Source: Neorhizobium populisoli (GTDB lineage: Bacteria; Pseudomonadota; Alphaproteobacteria; Rhizobiales; Rhizobiaceae). Taken from it: DNA of 64,000 bases. Made by a program: the position numbers and the translations under genes. The stretch is from the NCBI RefSeq assembly GCF_019430945.1, contig NZ_JAHYCB010000009.1:62001-126000 (forward strand), written 5' to 3'. How positions within the stretch are numbered: position 1 is the stretch's first letter; every line of letters starts with the position of its first letter. The notes under the pieces are model-generated. The model ran no database searches. It was not told the DNA's origin and saw only the letters and a program-made list of their open reading frames with translations. Positions 55,692 through 64,000 of this stretch are shown piece by piece.

Positions 55692-56564
55692 TTAACGCTT
55701 CGTCCGGCTCAAGGGATGTGTGAGGTGGCGCATCTGCACCATCGCCATCGGTGAAGAGAGGCTGGAAGCATCGGTTTCCAGCGTCAGCTCGTCCCCGCCG
55801 CGCTTGGCGGTGCGGGCAAGGATTTCAAACACGCTGGCGGTCGCCATTTGCAGCGCTTTTTCGTCGTCCATGCCCGAAAGCAGCCGGCCGAGGAACAGCG
55901 CGCCCATCAGATCGCCGAGCCCGTTCGGCGGGTTGTCGATCAGCCGGTGTTCGGCAAGCAGTGCATGTTTGCCGGTGAGATAGAGATTGCCGGTGCCGCC
56001 GGACATCATCGGCACGGCGGAGGTGACCAGAATGCGCGGCGGCCCGAGCGCCACCGCCGCCTCCATGATCGCATTGTTGCTGTCGAGCGGCGCGCCGGAA
56101 AGCCAGGCAAGTTCATAGCGGTTCGGCGTCGCGATCGTCGCCAGCGGGATGAGCTCGTCGCGGATCGCCTCCGCCGTCGGCTGGGGTATATAAAGCCCGC
56201 CGAGATCGCCCATGACCGGGTCGCAGACGTAGAGAAGGTCGGGATTTTTCTCTTTCAGCGCGCGGATGAGCCGCGCCACGGAACGTATCTGCGCGGCATT
56301 GCCGAAATAGCCGGTCAGCACGGCCTTCACTTCGCCCAGCCATGGCGCGCGGATGAGATCGTCGATAGCCTTGTCGAAATCTGATTCGGGAAATGTCAGC
56401 CGGGTGGAGGGCCCATGACCGGGATGCCAGGGCAGCACGACGGTCGGCATCGCCCAGACCGGAAAACCGAGCGTCTCGAGCGCGAAGACCGCCGCCCTGT
56501 TGCCCACCGAACCACGCACGACATGGCTGGAAATGACGATGACGGCGCGGCTAGTATCCTGCAT
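55692..56564 (-). CDS. pdxY: pyridoxal kinase (PdxY type)
   Basis: 290 residues of the ribokinase-like family. VISSHVVRGSVGNRAAVFALETLG opens it, with YVCDPVMGDLGGLYIP and TPNRYELAWLSG in the middle, and the phosphate loop NPPNGLGDLMGALFLG with the catalytic Asp. It phosphorylates pyridoxal in B6 salvage. It diverges from the glutamate dehydrogenase gene. Confidence 0.92.
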   Translation of the reverse strand: MQDTSRAVIVISSHVVRGSVGNRAAVFALETLGFPVWAMPTVVLPWHPGHGPSTRLTFPESDFDKAIDDLIRAPWLGEVKAVLTGYFGNAAQIRSVARLIRALKEKNPDLLYVCDPVMGDLGGLYIPQPTAEAIRDELIPLATIATPNRYELAWLSGAPLDSNNAIMEAAVALGPPRILVTSAVPMMSGGTGNLYLTGKHALLAEHRLIDNPPNGLGDLMGALFLGRLLSGMDDEKALQMATASVFEILARTAKRGGDELTLETDASSLSSPMAMVQMRHLTHPLSRTKR

Positions 56565-56621
56565 GGTATGAATTCCGGCTTCGGTGGCTCTGTTGATGGT
56601 TTTTTCGTCACTCTATGTCAA

Positions 56622-56631
56622 CAACGCGTTG
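56622..56631. promoter_or_regulatory. palindrome between pdxY and the glutamate dehydrogenase gene
   Basis: CAACGCGTTG is a perfect 10-bp palindrome in the 173-bp divergent promoter region, near a wider GTTGA/TCAAC pair (56592 and 56618). It could be an operator half-site set; no regulator is known. Confidence 0.3.
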
Positions 56632-56737
56632 CAGACTAATGCGACGTCTTTAGCCGCCGACATGGATCGGCCATGTTGCAGCGAGATGACATCGTTCGGT
56701 CGAGCCGAATGTTTGATTGGGAAAAGGGGAGGAATCC

Positions 56738-59700
56738 ATGGTCGCTAGGCAGAATCCGAAACGGGAACAACAGATCGACGATGCGCGCAAGATCGCAGCA
56801 GAGGGTACGGGCCCCCATCTCGATCCCGAAATCCTGTTCGGTCGGGCAAGCAATGACGATCTGGAAATCTATACGCCGGACATGCTGGCCCTCTCGGCAA
56901 AACACGCCGCCGAACGTCTGCAGGCCTGGACGCGCATACGCGCCGATATCACCGTCGAACCTGTCCCGGGCATAGAGCCGGACGGCGTTCCGGTTTCCGT
57001 CCTGACGGTCATCGACCGCAACATGCCCTTCCTGTTCGATTCGGTCATGGGCGAGGTAACTGCCAACCACCGCGACCTGACGCTGGCCGTGCATCCGATC
57101 CTGATGCTGGAACCGGGCAAGGATCCGACCCTGCGCTCTTACGAACAGCCGGGCGATCCGGCCCATCACGTCAGCCTGATCCAGATCCATATCGCGCCGC
57201 TCAACGAGGAACAGGCGAAATTCCTGGTCGAACGCATCCGCTTCATCCTCGACCAGGTCCATCTTGTCATCACCGACTGGCAGCCGATGCTGACCAATCT
57301 GAAGAACGCCTCGCGGCAGCTGAAGAATGCCGAGGGCCGCAAGGAACAGCGCGAGGAAGCCCAGGATTTCCTGAAATGGCTGCGTGACGACAATTTCACC
57401 TTCCTCGGCATGCGTGAATACGTCTATTCCGGCCAGGGCGCCGACGCCAAGGTCGAGCGTGGCAAGGGCCGCGGTCTCGGCATTCTCTCCGATCCGGACG
57501 TGCTCGTCTTGCGCCTCGGCAAGGACCAGGTGACGACCACTCCGGAAATCCTCGAATTCCTCGACGGACCGGATTTCCTGATCGTCACCAAAGCCAACGT
57601 CAAATCTGTCGTCCATCGCCGCGCCTATATGGACTATATCGGCGTCAAGCGTTTCGACGATAATGGTCAGGTCGTCGGCGAGCTGCGCATCGTCGGCCTG
57701 TTCACTGCCACCGCCTATACCCATTCCGTCCGCGATATCCCGCTTCTGCGGGCCAAGGTCGCCGAAGTGGAAAAGGATTTCGGCTTCGATCCGAACAGCC
57801 ATTCCGGCCGCATGCTGGAAAACACGCTGGAAGCTTATCCACGCGACGATCTCTTCCAGATCCATCCGGAACTGCTCGCCCGCTTCTGCGAGCAGATCAT
57901 GGAGCTGGGCGAACGGCCGCGGGTCCGCGTCCTGCCGCGCATCGACCATTTCGACCGGTTCGTCTCGGTGATCGTCTACGTACCGCGCGAAGACTATGAT
58001 TCCGTCGTCCGCGAAAAAGTCGGCAACTATCTCGCCGAGGTCTATGAAGGGCATATCTCCGCCTATTACCCGGCTTTCCCGGAAGGCGGCGTCGCCCGCG
58101 TCCACATGATCGTTGGCCGCCGCGGCGGCAAGACGCCGGTCGTCGAGCAATCCGTGCTGGAAGATGCGGTTCGCCTGATCGCCACGCCCTGGGCAGAGCG
58201 TTTCGCAGCGCTGGCGGAAGACGGCCCGCGCCTTTCCGTCACCAACGCCTTCCAGGACATGTTCTCGCCGGAAGAAACGTTCCGCGACCTGCCGGATATC
58301 GCCGCCTGCGGCACTGGCGAGCCGATCCGCATTCAGTTCTACCGCAAGCCGACGGATACCGCCGGTGCCGTCTCCCTGAAGATTTTCCATCGCGGCGGCC
58401 ACCTGTCGCTCTCCCGCCGCGTGCCGCTGCTCGAAAACCTCGGCTTCCATGTGGTCAGCGAACAGACGTTCGAGATCAAGGTCGGGACGGAAAGCCAGTT
58501 GGTCGTGCTGCACGACATGGAATTGCAGCTCGATGGCGGACGCGAACTCAATCTTTCCCGCGAAGGCACGCTACTGCAGGAAGCCTTCCTCTCCACCTTC
58601 GCCGGCCTGATCGACAATGACGCTTTCAACCGGCTGGTCCTGCTTGCAGGCCTTTCGGCCCGTGAAGTCACCGTCCTGCGAGCGTATGCCCGCTATCTGC
58701 GCCAAACCGGCATTGTGTATTCGCAGGCCTATATCGCCGACGCGCTGAACAAATATCCGGCGATTTCCGCCGACATCTTCCATCTTTTCGAAGAAGGTTT
58801 CGATCCGGCGCTGAGCGACGAAACTCGTGAGAAAAAGCTCAAGGCCCGCCATGCCGCGATCGAGGAAGCGCTCGGCAACGTGCCGAACCTCGACGAGGAT
58901 CGCACGCTGCGCCGCTTCGTCAACGCGGTCGATTCGACGCTGCGCACCAATTATTTCCAGCGCGACGAGAACGGCCAGCCGAAGAAGATGCTGGCCTTCA
59001 AGCTCGATCCGAAACTGCTGGACGGCCTGCCGGAACCGCGCCCCTTCCGCGAAATATACGTCTACGGCACCGAGGTCGAAGGCGTGCACCTGCGTTTCGG
59101 CAAGGTCGCCCGCGGCGGCATCCGCTGGTCGGACCGTGGTGAAGATTACCGCACGGAAGTGCTGGGCCTCGTCAAGGCACAGCAGGTCAAGAATGCCGTC
59201 ATCGTGCCGGTCGGCGCCAAGGGCGGCTTCTTCCCGAAAATGCTGCCAACGATCGGTCAGGGCGGCGTCTCGCGCGAAGACTGGTTCAATGCCGGCAAGG
59301 AAGCCTACAAGACCTATATCCGCACGCTACTGTCGATGGCCGACAATATCGTCGTCGGTGACGTGATCCCGCCGGAAGACACGATCCGCATCGACGGCGA
59401 CGACCCCTATTTCGTTGTCGCGGCCGACAAGGGCACCGCGACCTTCTCCGATACCGCCAACGGCCTGTCGCAGGATGCCGGCTTCTGGCTGGACGATGCG
59501 TTTGCCTCGGGCGGCTCGGCCGGTTACGACCACAAGAAGATGGGCATCACCGCCCGCGGCGCCTGGGAAGCGGTCAAGCGCCATTTCCGCGAAAAGGATA
59601 TAGACATCCAGACGACGCCGTTCACCGTTGCCGGCGTCGGCGACATGTCGGGCGACGTCTTCGGCAACGGCATGCTTCTGTCGCCCCATATCCGCCTGAT

Positions 59701-61504
59701 CGCGGCCTTCGACCACCGCGACATCGTCATCGATCCGAATCCGGATATCGAAAAGTCGTTTGCCGAGCGCGAGCGCATGTTCGCACTGCCGCGCTCGAGC
59801 TGGCGCGACTACGATCAGTCGACCCTGTCTGAAGGCGCGATGATCATTTCTCGCGCTGAAAAGTCGGTGAAGCTGACCGAACAGGCCGCCGCCGCGATCG
59901 GCATCGGCAAGACGGTTGCAACGCCCTTCGAGATCATGACCGCGATCCTCAAAAGCCAGGTCGACTTGCTCTGGTTCGGCGGCATCGGCACCTATATCAA
60001 GGCCGCTTCCGAAACCGATACGGAAGTTGGCGACCGCGCCAACGATCCGATCCGTATCACCGCTAGCGAAGTGCGCGCCAGCGTGGTCGGCGAAGGCGCC
60101 AATCTGGGCGTCACCCAGAAGGGCCGCATCGCCTATTCGCTCAATGGCGGCCGCTGCAACTCGGATGCGATCGACAACTCGGCCGGCGTCAATTCGTCGG
60201 ACGTCGAGGTCAACATCAAGATCGCGCTCAACCCGGCCATGCAGGACGGGCGCCTGCCGCGCGAGGCGCGTAACGAACTGCTCGCCTCGATGACCGAAGA
60301 CGTCGGCCATCTCGTGCTGCGCAACAACTACCTGCAGCCGCTGTCGATCTCGCTGACCGAGCGCAAGGGTGTCGCCAACCGCGAGGAGCTGTCGCGCCTG
60401 ATGTCGGTGCTGGAATCCCAGGGCCAGCTCAACCGCAAGGTCGAGACCCTGCCCGACGATGCCGAACTGGCCGAGCGTTATTCTTCCGGCCGGCCGCTGA
60501 CCCGTCCGGAAATCGGCGTCCTTCTGTCCTACTCGAAGATCGTGCTCTTCGACGCGCTGATCGATAGCCAGGTTCCGGATGACCCGTATTTCTCCGCCGT
60601 GCTGAAGGCCTATTTCCCGGCCGGCATGCAGGAGGCTTACGCAGGCGATATCCAGAACCATCGCCTGCATCGCGAAATCGTCGCCACCGCACTCGCCAAC
60701 GAGGCGATCAACCGCGGCGGTCCCGGTTTCGTGCAGCTGATGAGCGACCTGACCGGCGCCACCGCCGCCAATGTCGTGAAGGCCGCCTTTATCGCCCGCG
60801 ACGGTTTCGACATGCCGAAACTCTGGACCGAAATCGATGCACTGGACGGCAAGATTTCCGGCCAGGTGCAGAACGAACTTTATGCCCAGGTAGCCCGCGT
60901 CTTCACCGGCGCGACCTATCTCGTCATCCAGACGCAGATCGGTGCAGGCGAAGTGACCGATGCGATTAGCCGGCTCAAGGTTGCGATCACCGGTCTGCGT
61001 GAAGCGATCGGCAATGGCGGCGAGGACATCGTCGCCCGTGCCGCCGAGCTTGAAGGCCAGGGCGTTCCGGCGTCGCTGTCCCAAGACGTCGCGCTGCTCT
61101 CCACCCTCGTCCTCGTGCCGGAGATCATGCTGATCGCCGACCGGACCGGCGAGAACATGGCGCGGGCGACGGAAGGATATTTCGCCGCCAGCCAGACGTT
61201 CAGGATCAACCGTCTGCTTACCGCCGGCGAGAAGATCAGCACGTCCGACCACTACGAAAGCCTCGCCTTGTCGCGCAGCCTGCAGCAGATCGCGGCAGCA
61301 CGGCGCGATATCGTCATCGCCGCGCTTTCCGGCCATGCGCAGGAAGAAAAGCCGGTGGAAGCTTGGGTCGGCGCGGATCGCGTGCGCGTCAACCGGATCG
61401 GTGCCGAGCTGATGGCGCTCAGCGAAAGCGGCGACCTGACGCTGCCGAAGATCACCGTCGCGGCAGGCCTTCTGGGTGACCTTGCGCATGGAAGGGCGAT
61501 GTAG
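56738..61504 (+). CDS. gdhZ: NAD-specific glutamate dehydrogenase, 180-kDa class
   Basis: 1588 residues from the ATG at 56738 (AGGGGAGGA upstream; seven extra codons precede it in frame). The long N-terminal regulatory part includes ACT-like regions; the catalytic part starts near 780 with VARGGIRWSDRGEDYRTEVLGL and VPVGAKGGFFPK, and the dinucleotide region GDMSGDVFGNGMLLS follows. This large class deaminates glutamate to 2-oxoglutarate with NAD and is normally catabolic. Monocistronic. Confidence 0.96.
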   Translation: MVARQNPKREQQIDDARKIAAEGTGPHLDPEILFGRASNDDLEIYTPDMLALSAKHAAERLQAWTRIRADITVEPVPGIEPDGVPVSVLTVIDRNMPFLFDSVMGEVTANHRDLTLAVHPILMLEPGKDPTLRSYEQPGDPAHHVSLIQIHIAPLNEEQAKFLVERIRFILDQVHLVITDWQPMLTNLKNASRQLKNAEGRKEQREEAQDFLKWLRDDNFTFLGMREYVYSGQGADAKVERGKGRGLGILSDPDVLVLRLGKDQVTTTPEILEFLDGPDFLIVTKANVKSVVHRRAYMDYIGVKRFDDNGQVVGELRIVGLFTATAYTHSVRDIPLLRAKVAEVEKDFGFDPNSHSGRMLENTLEAYPRDDLFQIHPELLARFCEQIMELGERPRVRVLPRIDHFDRFVSVIVYVPREDYDSVVREKVGNYLAEVYEGHISAYYPAFPEGGVARVHMIVGRRGGKTPVVEQSVLEDAVRLIATPWAERFAALAEDGPRLSVTNAFQDMFSPEETFRDLPDIAACGTGEPIRIQFYRKPTDTAGAVSLKIFHRGGHLSLSRRVPLLENLGFHVVSEQTFEIKVGTESQLVVLHDMELQLDGGRELNLSREGTLLQEAFLSTFAGLIDNDAFNRLVLLAGLSAREVTVLRAYARYLRQTGIVYSQAYIADALNKYPAISADIFHLFEEGFDPALSDETREKKLKARHAAIEEALGNVPNLDEDRTLRRFVNAVDSTLRTNYFQRDENGQPKKMLAFKLDPKLLDGLPEPRPFREIYVYGTEVEGVHLRFGKVARGGIRWSDRGEDYRTEVLGLVKAQQVKNAVIVPVGAKGGFFPKMLPTIGQGGVSREDWFNAGKEAYKTYIRTLLSMADNIVVGDVIPPEDTIRIDGDDPYFVVAADKGTATFSDTANGLSQDAGFWLDDAFASGGSAGYDHKKMGITARGAWEAVKRHFREKDIDIQTTPFTVAGVGDMSGDVFGNGMLLSPHIRLIAAFDHRDIVIDPNPDIEKSFAERERMFALPRSSWRDYDQSTLSEGAMIISRAEKSVKLTEQAAAAIGIGKTVATPFEIMTAILKSQVDLLWFGGIGTYIKAASETDTEVGDRANDPIRITASEVRASVVGEGANLGVTQKGRIAYSLNGGRCNSDAIDNSAGVNSSDVEVNIKIALNPAMQDGRLPREARNELLASMTEDVGHLVLRNNYLQPLSISLTERKGVANREELSRLMSVLESQGQLNRKVETLPDDAELAERYSSGRPLTRPEIGVLLSYSKIVLFDALIDSQVPDDPYFSAVLKAYFPAGMQEAYAGDIQNHRLHREIVATALANEAINRGGPGFVQLMSDLTGATAANVVKAAFIARDGFDMPKLWTEIDALDGKISGQVQNELYAQVARVFTGATYLVIQTQIGAGEVTDAISRLKVAITGLREAIGNGGEDIVARAAELEGQGVPASLSQDVALLSTLVLVPEIMLIADRTGENMARATEGYFAASQTFRINRLLTAGEKISTSDHYESLALSRSLQQIAAARRDIVIAALSGHAQEEKPVEAWVGADRVRVNRIGAELMALSESGDLTLPKITVAAGLLGDLAHGRAM

Positions 61505-61623
61505 GACAAATGATTGGAGCGCTTGAGGTCCAATACGGACACAGGGCGCTCCAATTTTAGGGTCTGCACCTCACGTTTTTCAAATATTGCGGAAAACGCC
61601 ATGCGGCCTGATCCGGGGGAAGA

Positions 61624-63027
61624 ATGACGGTCTATCACTGGGACGGGGCGCCGAAAGATGGAGCGCCGGCAAAAACAAGCCGGCGCGGCATCTGGGGCTG
61701 GATGTTGTTCGACTGGGCGGCGCAGCCGTTCTTCACCGTCGTCACCACCTTCATCTTCGGCCCCTATTTCGTCGCGCGCCTGACGGAAGACCCGGTCTCG
61801 GCACAAACAGCCTGGAGCAATATGGCGACGATCTCCTCGATCGTTATCGCCATCCTGTCGCCGGTCCTCGGCTCGATCGCCGACCAGTCGGGATCGCGCA
61901 AACCCTGGATCGCCTTCTTCGCGGTGATCAAGATCGCCTGCGTCGCATCGCTCTGGTATGCGGCCCCCGGCTCGCCGATCATCTGGCCGGTCATCTTCAT
62001 GATCTTCGCCTCGATCGCCGCGGAATTCTCGACCGTCTTCAACGATTCCATGATGCCGCGCCTCGTCTCGAAGGAGGAAGTCGGCAGGATTTCCAACGTC
62101 GCCTGGGGGCTCGGTTATCTCGGTGGCATGATCGTGCTGATCGCGGTCGTGACGCTGCTTGCCGCCAATCCCGAAAGCGGCAAGACACTGATCGGTATCT
62201 CGCCGCTTTTCGGCCTTGACGCACATCTCGGCGAAGATGCCCGCATCACCGGGCCGATCTCCGCCGTCTGGTATTTCATCTTCATCCTGCCGATGTTCTT
62301 CTTCACGCCGGATGCCAAGAAGGGCCTGCCGCTCGCCGCCGCCGTCCGTTCAGGCATTTCAGAGCTCAAGGGCACGCTCAGCGAACTGAAAAAGCGCACC
62401 GGCATCACCAGATTCCTGATCGCCCGCATGCTGTATCAGGACGGCGTCAACGGCCTCCTGATCCTCGGCGGCACGTTTGCCGCCGGCATGTTCGGTTGGG
62501 CGACGATCGAGATCGGCATTTACGGCATCATCCTCAACGTCGTGGCGATCTTCGGCTGCATCCTCGCCGGCTGGCTCGATCGCCGGCTCGGCTCGAAAAT
62601 CGTCGTGGTGATCAGCCTCGTCCTGCTGACGATCGCCACCCTCGGCATCGTCTCGACCGGCCCGGGTTTCGTCTTTTTCGGTTACATGCCGCTTTCGATG
62701 GCCGACAGCGGCGGCCTGTTCGGCACCGCCGCTGAAAAAGCCTATGTCCTCTTCGGCTTGCTGATCGGCCTCGCCTTCGGCCCGGTCCAGGCCTCGTCGC
62801 GATCCTATCTGGCCCGCAGCGTCAGCCTGTCGGAAACGGGGCGCTATTTCGGCATCTACGCGCTGTCGGGCCGCGCCACGAGCTTTCTCGCGACGCTGAT
62901 GTTCTCGCTGACGGCTTATTTCAGCGGCTCGGCCCGGCTTGGTATGGCGACGCTGCTGGTGTTTCTGGTGGCGGGCTTGGTGTTGTTGCTAAGGACGCCT
63001 TATCCGGCGGATAGGTCGGCGACGTAG
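61624..63027 (+). CDS. MFS transporter, UMF1 family
   Basis: 467 residues with 12 membrane helices. The start is RGIWGWMLFDWAAQPFFTVVTTFIFGPYF, the UMF1 (Atg22-like) signature, with SPVLGSIADQSGSRKPWI between helices 2-3 and SGRATSFLATLMFSL late. ATG has GGGGGAAG upstream. Fungal relatives export amino acids from vacuoles; bacterial substrates are unknown. It lies 119 bp after the glutamate dehydrogenase gene, which would fit an amino-acid-related role, but this is a guess. Confidence 0.88.
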   Translation: MTVYHWDGAPKDGAPAKTSRRGIWGWMLFDWAAQPFFTVVTTFIFGPYFVARLTEDPVSAQTAWSNMATISSIVIAILSPVLGSIADQSGSRKPWIAFFAVIKIACVASLWYAAPGSPIIWPVIFMIFASIAAEFSTVFNDSMMPRLVSKEEVGRISNVAWGLGYLGGMIVLIAVVTLLAANPESGKTLIGISPLFGLDAHLGEDARITGPISAVWYFIFILPMFFFTPDAKKGLPLAAAVRSGISELKGTLSELKKRTGITRFLIARMLYQDGVNGLLILGGTFAAGMFGWATIEIGIYGIILNVVAIFGCILAGWLDRRLGSKIVVVISLVLLTIATLGIVSTGPGFVFFGYMPLSMADSGGLFGTAAEKAYVLFGLLIGLAFGPVQASSRSYLARSVSLSETGRYFGIYALSGRATSFLATLMFSLTAYFSGSARLGMATLLVFLVAGLVLLLRTPYPADRSAT

Positions 63028-63110
63028 GAGCTTGACGCGGATCGGAGGGGATCGCCGTAGTGGGATTTCCAACCACGCCCAGGCGTCATTTCTCCGGTAG
63101 TGCCTCATGG

Positions 63111-63318
63111 TACCCCCCTCTGCCCTGCCGGGCATCTCCCCCACAAGGAGGGAGATTGGCTGGGCGCACCGGCTTCCCCAAACAAATAACGTCTCGGCTG
63201 TCGCTTCCGTAACAGCAATTCCCCGCAACATTGTCGGCGGTAGATGTAGCTGGAAGGCCGTGCCGCGGGTCAATCTCCCTCCTTGTGGGGGAGATGCCCG
63301 GCAGGGCAGAGGGGGGTA
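63111..63318. repeat. 208-bp palindromic element with perfect 48-bp inverted ends
   Basis: Bases 63111-63158 are the exact reverse complement of 63271-63318. The arms read TACCCCCCTCTGCCCTGCCG outward-in and each contains shorter palindromes. The 112-bp centre has no open frame of note. The trinucleotide TGG flanks both sides (63108-63110 and 63319-63321), a possible target duplication. It resembles rhizobial mosaic elements and MITE-like elements and ends 577 bp before the purH stop. Confidence 0.8.
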
Positions 63319-63774
63319 TGGCGGGACACAGCCGTCAATGTCGTCATCTGCCCGGGGACAAATCACGGCACCTCTCCAACATCTTCAAAGACTTAACTTG
63401 CTGCTTATCCACGCCCCTCGTGTTCACCCCTACAATCCCCCTGCTTCCGTCGCCGGAGTGTTTCGCGAGACGTTCGCGGGCAGGCGGAGGCCGGCGCTTT
63501 CATCGGAACCGTAACGTGCGGGAATGGTGGAAGAGGTGAAAGCCATGGAGCTTCTTCGGAAACGTTGACGTTCCTATCAAGCATCCCCCTGGCCGCCAGG
63601 CCGGGTTCGGTTTGAGCCGTGCAAGCGTGAGAGCAATCTTGCGTGCAGAGAAGGCGAGGCAATCATCTGTAGGGACCGGAAGTCACGAGAGAACGCTGAA
63701 GGCCACGCGAATGCGGAGCCACCATTACTAAAACTATTTGAGGTTCCGCATTCGTGTGGACTCTCCGATATTTG
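63319..63774. other. non-coding stretch between the repeat and the purH terminator
   Basis: Short open frames occur on both strands but none has a ribosome site plus protein-like composition. No RNA family was recognised. Together with 63028-63110 this is the largest gene-free region of the window. Confidence 0.45.
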
Positions 63775-63808
63775 AAAAGCCCCAGCAGAAGACTGCACGG
63801 GGCTCCGA
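63775..63808 (-). terminator. terminator of purH
   Basis: On the minus strand AGCCCC, then GCAG-TCTT-CTGC, then GGGGCT followed by TTTTC: a nested stem about 90 bp past the purH stop. Confidence 0.75.
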
Positions 63809-63895
63809 AATGATGACCGGAATCCGGAAATCGATCCAGGCCGCAACTCGGCCCGCGCACGTTCCGTGACGCAGGCAGTCGAGTGCAGCTCAAAA

Positions 63896-64000
63896 TCAAT
63901 GCCGGAAATGCCGCATGCCGGTGAACACCATCGCCACGCCATGCGCATTGGCGGCCGCGATCACCTCGTCGTCGCGCATCGAGCCACCCGGCTGGATGAC
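63896..64000 (-). CDS. purH: phosphoribosylaminoimidazolecarboxamide formyltransferase/IMP cyclohydrolase, C-terminal end
   Basis: The last 34 codons and stop of purH, cut by the window edge. The read [20 protein letters not shown] followed by a GMRHFRH terminus is characteristic of the AICAR transformylase domain of PurH. Last two steps of IMP synthesis. Confidence 0.93.
   Translation of the reverse strand, partial: VIQPGGSMRDDEVIAAANAHGVAMVFTGMRHFRH

Noticed and set aside
59327-61489. A 720-codon open frame antisense to the glutamate dehydrogenase gene (and similar long antisense frames at 56636-58513, 21823-23292 and 37817-39115)
   Set aside because: They mirror high-GC codon bias of the sense genes, have Arg/His/Asp-rich unlikely composition and no family resemblance.
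63405-63948. Several short frames between the palindromic element and purH
   Set aside because: They overlap one another on both strands, cross the purH terminator, and show no conserved motif.

Overview
This is 64 kb of GC-rich alphaproteobacterial chromosome, most likely from a member of the Rhizobiaceae (Rhizobium, Agrobacterium or Neorhizobium type). The evidence is the gene order (rplU-rpmA-obgE-proB-proA-nadD-rsfS-rlmH-envC-ctpA-rppH, and leuD-leuB close to asd), an imuA-imuB-dnaE2 mutasome behind a GAAC-N7-GAAC LexA box, an RpoE-ChrR pair, a 180-kDa-class NAD-glutamate dehydrogenase, and palindromic intergenic mosaic repeats. No prophage, intact insertion sequence or CRISPR array was seen. 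All 64 kb read as chromosome, with dense operons and many 4-base ATGA overlaps.

Layout. 0-5.6 kb: a MarR regulator and a branched-chain-amino-acid-type ABC importer, with the second permease fused to its ATPase. 5.6-14.8 kb: arsC, then an uncharacterised cluster: a membrane sulfatase-fold protein, a YbhN-type membrane protein, a CDP-alcohol phosphotransferase, a RibA-like protein with a degenerate RibB half, an MDR dehydrogenase without obvious zinc ligands, a PTPS-fold protein lacking key residues, a GT4 glycosyltransferase, a methyltransferase and a stand-alone RibD reductase domain. 14.9-20.2 kb: a Cfa-like methyltransferase, a DUF1365 protein and a flavin oxidoreductase, divergent from an ECF sigma / ChrR anti-sigma pair and a DUF2177 protein; this looks like a singlet-oxygen response module that modifies membrane fatty acids. 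20.3-23.8 kb: PspA, an OB-fold membrane protein (YqiJ type) and a flotillin (YqiK type). A RuvC-less TnpB-like N-terminal domain reads in frame straight into pspA.

24-33.7 kb is housekeeping: lytic transglycosylase, asd, an MHS-type transporter, a PAP2 phosphatase, leuB, ridA, leuD, a citrate-lyase-like protein and a metallopeptidase. 33.8-39.7 kb is the SOS mutasome. 40-40.8 kb holds a bacterioferritin-associated ferredoxin and bacterioferritin. 40.9-53.9 kb is a long, mostly leftward run: rppH, a YibQ deacetylase, ctpA, envC, rlmH, rsfS, nadD, proA, proB, obgE, two GNAT acetyltransferases, rpmA and rplU, with one rightward endonuclease/phosphatase-family gene. 54.2-64 kb: tRNA-Ser(CGA), a small exported orphan, carbonic anhydrase, pyridoxal kinase, the large glutamate dehydrogenase, a UMF1-type transporter, a 208-bp element with perfect 48-bp inverted ends, and the 3' end of purH.

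The candidates for something new are (1) the TnpB-derived domain ahead of pspA, and (2) the pterin/flavin-like cluster at 6-14.8 kb, in which several enzymes show altered active sites next to glycosyl, methyl and phospho-alcohol transferases. All functional calls come from reading the sequence; no database search was run.
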